From NCBI GenBank assembly GCA_902596045.1, contig CACJSJ010000004.1, forward strand, positions 1-64,000: a stretch of 64,000 nucleotides of DNA, written 5' to 3'. Positions 56,839-64,000 of the stretch are shown piece after piece; position 1 is the stretch's first letter; every line of letters begins with the position of its first letter. The translations under genes were made by a program, and so were the position numbers. The notes under the pieces were generated by a model. That model was not told where the DNA came from, searched no databases, and worked only from the letters and a program-made list of their open reading frames with translations. The stretch is from an uncultured Pelagibacteraceae bacterium. Its GTDB lineage: Bacteria > Pseudomonadota > Alphaproteobacteria > Pelagibacterales > Pelagibacteraceae.

Positions 56839-57654
56839 ATGATTAAACAAGCAATTATTCCATTAGCGGGATTAGGTACACGACTATTACCTTTGACAAG
56901 TGTTTTTGCAAAGGAACTGTTACCCATAAATGGAAAACCTGGAATTGAATATATTTTAGACGAGTGTATTGAAGCAGGAATTAAAGATGTAATTTTTATA
57001 ATTTCGAAAAAAAAGATAATGATTAAGAATTATTTTTTTAATGATAATTTCTATAAAAAGATAATAAAAAAAAAAAAAGATCCAAGAATAATTAAAGAAT
57101 ATAAAAAAATTTTAAAATACAAAAAGATGATTAAATTTGTATATCAAAATAAGCCTCTCGGTACAGGTGATGCGGTATTAAAAGCAAAAAAATTTATTAA
57201 AAACAAATTTTTTTTAATGCTTTTACCAGATGATCTTATAATTAAACAAAATTGTTCAAAATCTATGATTAAAATTCACAAAAGATTTAATTCTAGCGTT
57301 ATGGCTAGTATGAATGTTAATAAAAAAACAGTTTCTAGATGGGGTATTTATAAACTTAATAAAAAAATAGATAAAAAAAATTATTTTATAAAAGATGTTG
57401 TAGAAAAACCATCTATTAAAGAAGCTCCTTCTAATAAAGCGGTAATTGGAAGATATATTTTACCCAAAACTATTTTTTCTAAATTAATTACACAAAAGCC
57501 AGGTAAGGGTGGTGAGTTTCATATCACTGATGCAATTCAATCATTGATTAAAGAAAAAAATAAATTTGTTGCGCATAATTTTTCTGGAAAGTATTTAGAT
57601 TGTGGGAGCATGCATGGCTATATTAAATCAACTTTAGAAATTGCAAAATTATGA
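56839..57654 (+). CDS. galU: UTP-glucose-1-phosphate uridylyltransferase
   Basis: GalU makes UDP-glucose from UTP and glucose-1-phosphate. The 271-residue protein shows IIPLAGLGTRLLPLTSVFAKELLPI (nucleotide-binding loop and catalytic lysine), PLGTGDAVLKA, LLPDDLII and VVEKPSIKEAPSNKAVIGRYI. It overlaps the UDP-glucose dehydrogenase by 4 bases (ATGA). A run of 13 A lies at 57066-57078, inside a lysine stretch. Glucose-1-phosphate from the GH13_18 phosphorylase could feed this enzyme. Confidence 0.95.
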   Translation: MIKQAIIPLAGLGTRLLPLTSVFAKELLPINGKPGIEYILDECIEAGIKDVIFIISKKKIMIKNYFFNDNFYKKIIKKKKDPRIIKEYKKILKYKKMIKFVYQNKPLGTGDAVLKAKKFIKNKFFLMLLPDDLIIKQNCSKSMIKIHKRFNSSVMASMNVNKKTVSRWGIYKLNKKIDKKNYFIKDVVEKPSIKEAPSNKAVIGRYILPKTIFSKLITQKPGKGGEFHITDAIQSLIKEKNKFVAHNFSGKYLDCGSMHGYIKSTLEIAKL

Positions 57655-58958
57655 AATTATGCATGATAGGAACAGGTTATGTTGGCCTAGTTAGTGGAGT
57701 TTGTTTTTCTGATTTAGGAAATCAAGTTATCTGTGTTGATAAAGATTTAACAAAAATTAAAAAACTTCAAAGAGGTATAATTCCAATATTTGAACCTGGT
57801 CTAGACGAATTGGTTAAAAGAAATGTTAAAAATAAAAGATTAATTTTTTCTAACGATCTTAAAAATTCTGTTAAAAAATCAGATATTATTTTTATATGTG
57901 TAGGTACTCCCACCAAGAAAGGTGGTAGCAGTGCAGATTTAAGTCAAATATATGGAGTAGCTAAGGAATTATCTAAATCTTTAAATAAATTTAAAATTAT
58001 AATAACTAAATCTACTGTACCAGTTACAACAGGTGATGAAATTGAAAAAATTTTATCGAAAAAAAATGCAAAAAATAAATTTTCTGTTGTTTCAAATCCA
58101 GAATTTTTAAGAGAAGGTGAAGCAATTAGAGATTTTATTTATCCTGATAGAGTTGTTGTTGGCTCTAATGAAAAAAAATCAAGCAAGATTCTTAAAAATT
58201 TATATTCTCCACTTATTGCAAAAGGTGCAAAATATGTTCCTACGTCAAGAAGAGCTGCTGAGTTAATTAAATATGCATCAAATGCATTCCTTGCAACAAA
58301 GATTACTTTTATCAATGAAATCGCTAATTTATGTGAAAAAACAAACATAAATATTGATGATATTTCCATTGGTATGGGATTAGATCAAAGAATTGGCAGT
58401 CGTTTTTTAAGAGCAGGCCCTGCTTATGGTGGCTCATGTTTTCCAAAGGATACAAAAGCAATAACCTCAACAGCTGATAAATTTAAAATTAATCTCTCTG
58501 TTATTAAATCAGTTATAAAATCGAATGAAAATAGATCAAAACTCTTATTAAAAAGAGTTTATGAGATTCTAAAAAACAAAATAAAGAATAAAAGAATTAG
58601 TTTTTTAGGTGTTACTTTTAAAGCAAATACAGATGATATGAGAGACTCTTCAAGTTTAAAAATGATACCTGAATTATCTAAAAAAGGAGCTATCATTAAA
58701 TATTACGATCCTACTGGTCATAAAATAGAATTTAAAAAATATAAGAATGTTCAATACGCAAAATCATTATCTACTTGCTTAGATAAAACAGATTTAATAA
58801 TAATTCATACTGAATGGAATGATTTTAAGTCAATAGATTTTAAAAAAGTTATCAAAAATAAAAAAACACTTATTTTTGATATGAGAAATTTATATTCACC
58901 ACAAGTAATGACGAAGAATAAACTTAGTTATTTTAGCGTAGGTAGAGGATTAAAGTAA
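57651..58958 (+). CDS. ugd: UDP-glucose 6-dehydrogenase
   Basis: A 435-residue enzyme oxidising UDP-glucose to UDP-glucuronate with two NAD. The NAD motif is CMIGTGYVGLVSGVCFSD. STVPVTTGD, PEFLREGEAI, and GPAYGGSCFPKDTKA with the catalytic cysteine follow; the C-terminal domain shows FLGVTFKANTDDMRDSSSL. It is coupled to galU, so the two would feed uronate sugars into surface polysaccharide. Its stop lies 1 base from the convergent RidA gene. Confidence 0.95.
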   Translation: MKLCMIGTGYVGLVSGVCFSDLGNQVICVDKDLTKIKKLQRGIIPIFEPGLDELVKRNVKNKRLIFSNDLKNSVKKSDIIFICVGTPTKKGGSSADLSQIYGVAKELSKSLNKFKIIITKSTVPVTTGDEIEKILSKKNAKNKFSVVSNPEFLREGEAIRDFIYPDRVVVGSNEKKSSKILKNLYSPLIAKGAKYVPTSRRAAELIKYASNAFLATKITFINEIANLCEKTNINIDDISIGMGLDQRIGSRFLRAGPAYGGSCFPKDTKAITSTADKFKINLSVIKSVIKSNENRSKLLLKRVYEILKNKIKNKRISFLGVTFKANTDDMRDSSSLKMIPELSKKGAIIKYYDPTGHKIEFKKYKNVQYAKSLSTCLDKTDLIIIHTEWNDFKSIDFKKVIKNKKTLIFDMRNLYSPQVMTKNKLSYFSVGRGLK

Positions 58959-58959
58959 A

Positions 58960-59421
58960 CTAATCCAATTCAAAAATTGCATCTACTTCAACAGCAACAC
59001 CTAGTGGTAAACTATTAGTACTTACAGCGGCCCTCGTATGCATTCCAGCTTCACCAAAAATTGAGGCCATTAGATCAGAAGCTCCATTAATTACTTTTGG
59101 TTGATCGGTAAAACTATCTATTGAATTAACAAATCCCGTTAATTTAATACATGATTTTATTTTTGATAAATCACCTTCACAAGCATTTTTTGCTTGTGAA
59201 ACAATACTAAGACCACACCTTTTAGCTGCTTGATATGCCTGGTCAGTATTTAATTCTTTTCCAACTTTGCCTTTAATCAATTGACCTTTTTCATCAATTG
59301 AAATTTGTCCCGATATATAAAGTAATTTACCTACTATTTTGGTAGCAACATAATTACCTACCGGCGCCTTTGCTTCTGGTAGATTAATATTTAGATCTTT
59401 AATTTTTTTTTCAAAACTCAT
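58960..59421 (-). CDS. RidA/YjgF-YER057c family protein
   Basis: A 153-residue Rid-family protein. RidA proper hydrolyses reactive enamine/imine intermediates from PLP enzymes. Features are YVATKIVGKLLYISGQIS, LNTDQAYQAAKRCGLSIV and HTRAAVSTNSLPLGVAVEVDAIFEL, matching the YjgF-like subgroup that is longer than RidA (about 128). The arginine in HTRAAV sits where the carboxylate-binding arginine of active RidA lies. It follows the small lipoprotein gene on the same strand. Confidence 0.85.
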   Translation of the reverse strand: MSFEKKIKDLNINLPEAKAPVGNYVATKIVGKLLYISGQISIDEKGQLIKGKVGKELNTDQAYQAAKRCGLSIVSQAKNACEGDLSKIKSCIKLTGFVNSIDSFTDQPKVINGASDLMASIFGEAGMHTRAAVSTNSLPLGVAVEVDAIFELD

Positions 59422-59433
59422 TTTCAGATTTGT

Positions 59434-59568
59434 TTATTTTTTACAAAATACATCTGCTAGAGTATCTTTTTCACCAGTGCATGCTTTTCTTGTTGGCATC
59501 TTATCTTTTAGTCCTGCACAACCAGATAATACTAAAATCAATAATATAGTCGAAATTTTTTTTATCAT
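59434..59568 (-). CDS. Small 44-residue lipoprotein
   Basis: I translated this frame by hand. MIKKISTILLILVLSGCAGLKDKM shows a lysine-rich start, a hydrophobic helix and the lipobox LSGC at residues 14-17, so the mature protein would be a 28-residue lipid-anchored peptide. It contains two further cysteines (ACTGEKDTLADVFCKK). The ATG overlaps the topA stop (ATGA, 59565-59568), which suggests coupled translation. It resembles the many tiny unnamed SAR11 lipoproteins; function unknown. Confidence 0.65.
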   Translation of the reverse strand: MIKKISTILLILVLSGCAGLKDKMPTRKACTGEKDTLADVFCKK

Positions 59569-62147
59569 TTTTTCCTTTTTTTATTTTTTTTGTTTTTATC
59601 GTATTCTCTTCTTTTCTCAATCAAAATCAATGCTTCTTCCATTGTAAGTTCTGTTGGATCTTTTTCTTCTGGAATTGTTGCATTTAAGGATTTGTATTTA
59701 ATGTATGGCCCATATTGACCTTTCATGACTCTTACTGGTTTTTTATCCTCCGGATGTTCTCCTAAATCTTTTATAATTGATGAGGACATTCTACCAGGTT
59801 TTGCTTCTGCAATTAAAGTTATAGCCCTGTTAAGTCCTATCGAAAACAATTCTTCTATATTTTCTATTCTTGCAGATTTATTTTCACATTTTAAGTAGGG
59901 ACCAAATCTTCCAGTGTTTAATATAATTTCTTTTTGATTTTCAGGATTAGTTCCTAGAGATTTTGGTAATGAGCATAAAAATTTAGCTTTTTCTAAATCA
60001 ATACTTTCTAATTCTAAGCCTTTAGGAATTGAAACATTTTTTAAAAGCTCATTAACACTTGTTTTATTTTTCTTAGTTTTCTTAGTTTTCTTTAAAATTT
60101 TTTCATCTGTTATTGTCTCCAATAATCTTTCATATTGAAGATATGGTCCAAATCTTCCATTTTTTAAAAAAATATCGTTTCCATTTTCATGTTTGCCAAT
60201 AAATTTTGGTTCTGCTAATTGAGATTGAGCTGCTGCTTTTGCTTTAGATAATGGTCTTGTAAATTTGCATTCAGGATAATTTGAGCAACCAATAAAAGCT
60301 CCTCCTCTAAAACTATTTTTTAAACTAAGAGATCCTGTTTCACATAATTGGCATTTTCTAACAATCTTACCATCTGCATCTTTATCAAAAATTAAAGTAC
60401 CCAAACTATCATTTAACAAATCTAAAACTTCTCTCGTTCTTTTTTCCTTAACTTCAGAAACATTAATATTAAAATCTTTCCAAAACATTTCCAAAACTTT
60501 TATCCAGCTTTCTTTACCCGATGTAATTTCATCTAGTTGATCTTCCAATCCAGCTGTAAAATTATAATCAACATATTTAGAAAACAATTTCTCCAAAAAC
60601 GCTGAAATAAGCTTACCTCTATCCGTAGGAAAAAATCTTTTATTAACTATTTCAGCATATCCTCGATTAGCTATTGTTGAAATTATACTCGCATATGTTG
60701 ATGGTCTTCCTATGCCAAGCTCTTCTAATTTTTTTACTAGACTAGCTTCTGAGTATCTTGGAGGTGGTTGTGTAAAATGCTGTTCATCAAGAAGTGCCTC
60801 AATGTTAATTGGCCCTTTTGACATTTCTGGAAGTATTTCCTCATCATCATCTTTATTTGGACTTGGAAATACTTTCAAATATCCATCAAATTTTAAAACA
60901 GAACCACTTGTTTTGCAGATTGTTTGATTATCTTCTGAAGAAATTGTAATTGTGTTTCTATCAAATTTTGCAGTTTCCATTTGAGAAGATAAGGCTCGAC
61001 TCCAAATTAAATTATATAGTTTTTGTTGGTCTGGACTTAAATATTTTTTAACTGAATCAGGTGATCTAATAATATCTGTAGGGCGAATAGCTTCATGAGC
61101 CTCTTGAGCATTTTTAGCTTTTTTGCCAGAATAATTTAAAGGATTTTCAGGTAAGTACTCTTTACCATATTTATTCTTTATGAAATTTCTAAAATCTGAA
61201 ATTGCATCAGCAGATAAGTTTGTACCGTCTGTTCTCATGTAGGTAATTAAACCTATTGTTTCACCATCAATTTCAATACCTTGATATAATTTTTGTGCAA
61301 TTTGCATTGTTCTTGAAGCACCAAAACCTAGTCTACTTGAAGCAACTTGTTGAAGTGTAGAAGTTGTGAAAGGACCAGATGGATTCCTACTTACTACTTT
61401 AGATGAAATATCAGTAATTTGAAATTTTTTATTTTTAATTTCTGAAATTGCAGCGTCTATATCATTTTTATTTTTAAAAGAAAATTTTTCTATTTTTATT
61501 CCATTAAGTTGAGAGATGCTAGCTGATATCTTATCATTTTTATCATTTTGAAAATTAACAGTTAATGTCCAAAACTCATCAGGTTGAAAAGACTCAATTG
61601 CATGTTCACGTTCAGTAATTAATTTTAAAGCAACAGATTGAACTCTTCCGGCAGATTTAGAACCAGGTAGTTTTGTCCATAATATTGGTGAGATATTAAA
61701 TCCAACTAGATAATCTAGTGCTCTTCTAGCCATATAAGCATCAACCAATAAAGGTTCAATTTGTCTTGGATTTTCAATTCCATGAGTTACCGCTTTTTTT
61801 GTTATTTCGTTAAAAACAACTCTTTCAATTTCCTTGTCTTTTAAAAGTTTTTTTTCATTTAAATATTCTTTTACATGCCAAGCAATCGCTTCTCCTTCAC
61901 GATCTGGGTCAGTAGCTAAAATAATCTTAGAGGATTCTTTTGCAGCATCTGTAATTTCTTTTAGATATTTTTTTGAAAAACTATCAACTTCCCATTCCAT
62001 CTTAAAATTTTGATCTGGATCTACTGAACCATTTTTAGATGGTAAATCTCTTATATGACCATAGCTAGCTAAAACAGTATAGTTATCACCTAAATATTTA
62101 TTTATTGTTTTAGCTTTAGCAGGACTTTCAACTATGACCAGATTCAT
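59565..62147 (-). CDS. topA: DNA topoisomerase I
   Basis: Type IA topoisomerase, 860 residues, which relaxes negative supercoils. The N-terminal TOPRIM domain reads LVIVESPAKAKTINKYLG and ATDPDREGEAIAWH. The active-site tyrosine lies in GLITYMRTDGTNLSADA. The C-terminal part has one four-cysteine zinc finger (CQLCETGSL, GCSNYPEC) and several repeat modules with FGPYLQYE, FGPYLKCE and YGPYIKYK. It is followed by the coupled lipoprotein and preceded by plsY; dprA, often between plsY and topA in alphaproteobacteria, is missing. Confidence 0.97.
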   Translation of the reverse strand: MNLVIVESPAKAKTINKYLGDNYTVLASYGHIRDLPSKNGSVDPDQNFKMEWEVDSFSKKYLKEITDAAKESSKIILATDPDREGEAIAWHVKEYLNEKKLLKDKEIERVVFNEITKKAVTHGIENPRQIEPLLVDAYMARRALDYLVGFNISPILWTKLPGSKSAGRVQSVALKLITEREHAIESFQPDEFWTLTVNFQNDKNDKISASISQLNGIKIEKFSFKNKNDIDAAISEIKNKKFQITDISSKVVSRNPSGPFTTSTLQQVASSRLGFGASRTMQIAQKLYQGIEIDGETIGLITYMRTDGTNLSADAISDFRNFIKNKYGKEYLPENPLNYSGKKAKNAQEAHEAIRPTDIIRSPDSVKKYLSPDQQKLYNLIWSRALSSQMETAKFDRNTITISSEDNQTICKTSGSVLKFDGYLKVFPSPNKDDDEEILPEMSKGPINIEALLDEQHFTQPPPRYSEASLVKKLEELGIGRPSTYASIISTIANRGYAEIVNKRFFPTDRGKLISAFLEKLFSKYVDYNFTAGLEDQLDEITSGKESWIKVLEMFWKDFNINVSEVKEKRTREVLDLLNDSLGTLIFDKDADGKIVRKCQLCETGSLSLKNSFRGGAFIGCSNYPECKFTRPLSKAKAAAQSQLAEPKFIGKHENGNDIFLKNGRFGPYLQYERLLETITDEKILKKTKKTKKNKTSVNELLKNVSIPKGLELESIDLEKAKFLCSLPKSLGTNPENQKEIILNTGRFGPYLKCENKSARIENIEELFSIGLNRAITLIAEAKPGRMSSSIIKDLGEHPEDKKPVRVMKGQYGPYIKYKSLNATIPEEKDPTELTMEEALILIEKRREYDKNKKNKKRKK

Positions 62148-62184
62148 AATTTAACAAACTACTTAAAAGGGTCTGATAGTCAAA

Positions 62185-62763
62185 TTAATAAATTTTGGAC
62201 TTACTTTCTTCTTTATTTTTCAGTCTTTTGATATTTTCTCTATGTGTGAAAAAAATCAAAACAAACATAATTATAAAAAAAATAACAGTATCTATGTTAC
62301 CTTTTATTAAAAGGTAGATAGGCACTGATAATGAAGCAACTATCGACGAAAGTGAAGAGTACTTAGAGATTAAAAATGTAATTATCCAGCATGATATGAA
62401 AACAACGCCTAATAAAATGTTTATTGAAAATAATATACCAACATAAGTAGCAACTCCTTTTCCACCCTTAAACTTAAGCCAAATTGGAAATACATGTCCT
62501 AAAAAAGCACATAATGAAGAAATGTATATTAGTTCAGGAAAATTAATCTTAACATAAATCACAGGTATTATAGCTTTAGTTATATCTAGTGCTAAGGTTA
62601 AATATCCAATAAGTTTATTTCCAGTTCTCAAGACATTTGTAGCACCAATATTACCCGAACCTATATCTCTAATATCTTTTTTTAAAAAAATTTTTGTTAA
62701 GATTAAACCAAATGGAATAGATCCCATTAGGTATGATGCTATACCTACAATTAAGTATTCCAT
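62185..62763 (-). CDS. plsY: Glycerol-3-phosphate acyltransferase PlsY
   Basis: PlsY transfers acyl groups from acyl-phosphate to glycerol-3-phosphate to begin phospholipid synthesis. The 192-residue membrane protein shows the family motifs GSIPFGLILTKIFLKKDIRDIGSGNIGATNVLR in outline (residues 14-46) and WLKFKGGKGVATYVG. About five helices are predicted. Its ATG overlaps the stop of the dihydroorotase-like gene (TAATG). Confidence 0.95.
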   Translation of the reverse strand: MEYLIVGIASYLMGSIPFGLILTKIFLKKDIRDIGSGNIGATNVLRTGNKLIGYLTLALDITKAIIPVIYVKINFPELIYISSLCAFLGHVFPIWLKFKGGKGVATYVGILFSINILLGVVFISCWIITFLISKYSSLSSIVASLSVPIYLLIKGNIDTVIFFIIMFVLIFFTHRENIKRLKNKEESKSKIY

Positions 62764-64000
62764 TACTTTATTTTAAATAATTCTTTACCTTTTACAAAGG
62801 TATTAGTTACTTTGCCTTGAAGTTTTTTGTCCTCTATAGAGGTGTTTTTAGATTTTGAAACTAATTTTTCTTTTTTTACAATCCACGGTTTATCTAAATC
62901 AACAATACACAAGTCAGCATCATTTCCAATTGAAAGATTGCCCTTATTGATTTTAAGTATTTTCGCTGGATTAGATGTCAGTGCTTTTATTATAGTTTCC
63001 AATTTAAGAGATCCATTATGATAAAGTTCTAAACTTAAAGAAAGAAGAGTTTCTATTCCCGAAGCTCCAGTAGCAGCTTGAGAGAAGGTTAATCTTTTGG
63101 ATTCTTCATCTTCTGGTTTATGATCTGAAACGATAATATCGATTAATTCATCTTTTAATCCTTGAACTAAAGCTTCACGGTCTTCCTCTCTTCTTAAAGG
63201 AGGAGATAATTTTAAAAAAGTTCTAAAGTCACCTATATCATTTTCATTTAATGAAAGATTATTTATAGAAACTCCAGAGGTAAATTTAACTACTTCTTTT
63301 CTTTGTTTAATGACATCAATAGATTTTTGAGAGGATAATTGAGATATATGATATCTACACTTAACTTTTTCTAATAAAGTTAAATCTCTTTCAATTAAAA
63401 TTCTTTCAGCTATTTCTGGTATTCCAGATAAACCCAATTTTGAGGCTATAATTCCTGAATTTATCATACCATTTTTTGCTAGTTCATAATCTTCAGCGTG
63501 TTGCATTATTAAACATCCCAGGTCTTTCGCAGAATTCATTATTCTGGACATTAATCTCGGGTTTTGTATTGTTTTAACACCATCCGTAAATGCAATTATT
63601 CCTTTTTTTTGCAATAAACCAAATTCTGTCATGTTAGTGCCCTCAATATTTTTTGTAAGAGAAGCACAAGGGAAAATATTAATTTTAGATTTATCTCTTC
63701 CTCGTCTTTTTAAAAAATCTACAATTGAAACATTATCTATAATTGGGTCTGTATTAGGCATTGTAACCACAGAGGTGACACCACCTGATAATGCAGCATT
63801 ACTAAGTGTTCTGAAATTTTCTTTGTATTCGTAACCTGGTTCACCAACAAAAACTCGCATATCAACAAGTCCTGGAAATATATATTTACCTTTTAAATCA
63901 ATAGGTTTTTCTCTTGTAGGAAGATTATTTGTATTAACTTTTTTTCCAACAGCTTCAATTTTACCATCCTCCCCAATTATCAAACCGCCAACTTCACTAA
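62763..64000 (-). CDS. Dihydroorotase-like protein lacking HxH (PyrC'/PyrX type), 5' end outside window
   Basis: Amidohydrolase-fold protein of pyrimidine synthesis. The frame is open to the right edge; residues SEVGG precede the TTG at 63983, so the real start lies beyond the window. Where active class I dihydroorotases have DxHxH, this protein has GLVDMRVFVGEPG and no histidines. LIMQHAEDYEL, RYHISQLSS and IIVSDHKPEDE keep other motif positions. This pattern is that of the non-catalytic PyrC' partner of aspartate transcarbamoylase. It is coupled to plsY. Annotation as an active pyrC is possible but not supported by the missing ligands. Confidence 0.85.
   Translation of the reverse strand, partial: SEVGGLIIGEDGKIEAVGKKVNTNNLPTREKPIDLKGKYIFPGLVDMRVFVGEPGYEYKENFRTLSNAALSGGVTSVVTMPNTDPIIDNVSIVDFLKRRGRDKSKINIFPCASLTKNIEGTNMTEFGLLQKKGIIAFTDGVKTIQNPRLMSRIMNSAKDLGCLIMQHAEDYELAKNGMINSGIIASKLGLSGIPEIAERILIERDLTLLEKVKCRYHISQLSSQKSIDVIKQRKEVVKFTSGVSINNLSLNENDIGDFRTFLKLSPPLRREEDREALVQGLKDELIDIIVSDHKPEDEESKRLTFSQAATGASGIETLLSLSLELYHNGSLKLETIIKALTSNPAKILKINKGNLSIGNDADLCIVDLDKPWIVKKEKLVSKSKNTSIEDKKLQGKVTNTFVKGKELFKIK

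Noticed and set aside
63981-63983. TTG as the start of the dihydroorotase-like gene
   Set aside because: The reading frame continues upstream without a stop to the window edge (SEVGG before it), and the N-terminal strand of the fold would be incomplete; the true start is outside.
1-64000. CRISPR arrays, insertion sequences, prophage or toxin-antitoxin loci
   Set aside because: No regularly spaced repeats, transposase, integrase, phage structural genes or paired toxin-antitoxin frames were seen on either strand.

Overview
The window looks like a chromosomal segment of a streamlined, very AT-rich marine alphaproteobacterium of the SAR11 / Candidatus Pelagibacter type. I infer this from the low G+C, the tiny or overlapping intergenic gaps, the lysine/asparagine/isoleucine-rich proteins, and the alphaproteobacterial gene neighbourhoods (tuf-tRNA-Trp-secE-nusG, pyrC-plsY-topA). 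There is no rRNA, CRISPR array, insertion sequence, integrase or prophage gene in the window. No stretch longer than about 300 bases lacks a gene.

Layout. (1) 1-3430: housekeeping genes, purB (cut by the left edge), map and sfsA on the minus strand, then a CinA-like protein on the plus strand. (2) About 3.4-23.5 kb: a mosaic accessory block. Cell-surface sugar genes (acyltransferase, several glycosyltransferases, epimerase, FkbM and other methyltransferases, asparagine synthetase, DegT-like and FAD-dependent enzymes, a histidine phosphatase) are interleaved with core genes (nadK, tRNA-Leu, tRNA-Thr). Inside it, 7520-11671 holds a minus-strand cassette for glucosylglycerate, predicted to make the osmolyte (GpgS plus a HAD phosphatase) and to recover its sugar by phosphorolysis (GH13_18 phosphorylase), led by two tiny membrane proteins. 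The cassette lies between a broken 5' half of a tRNA-Leu gene (7478-7517) and the intact tRNA-Leu (11830-11915), which share an 83-bp direct repeat. This suggests acquisition at a tRNA gene.

(3) 23.5-53 kb: rlmB, tRNA-Tyr, tRNA-Gly, tuf and tRNA-Trp. These are followed by a nearly unbroken transcription/translation supercluster: secE-nusG-rplKAJL-rpoBC, rpsL-rpsG-fusA, then the S10, spc and alpha operons through rplQ, including secY and adk. The run lacks rpmD between rpsE and rplO and lacks a tuf copy after fusA. It carries two notable RNA-level signals: a perfect inverted repeat between rplL and rpoB, and a structured leader before rpsL.

(4) 53-64 kb: assorted core genes, namely an RluC-type pseudouridine synthase, lipB, mgtE, panC, galU, UDP-glucose dehydrogenase, a RidA protein, a 44-residue lipoprotein coupled to topA, topA, plsY and a dihydroorotase-like gene running off the right edge that lacks the usual HxH metal site. 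GalU and UDP-glucose dehydrogenase supply UDP-glucose and UDP-glucuronate that the surface-sugar genes and possibly GpgS could use.
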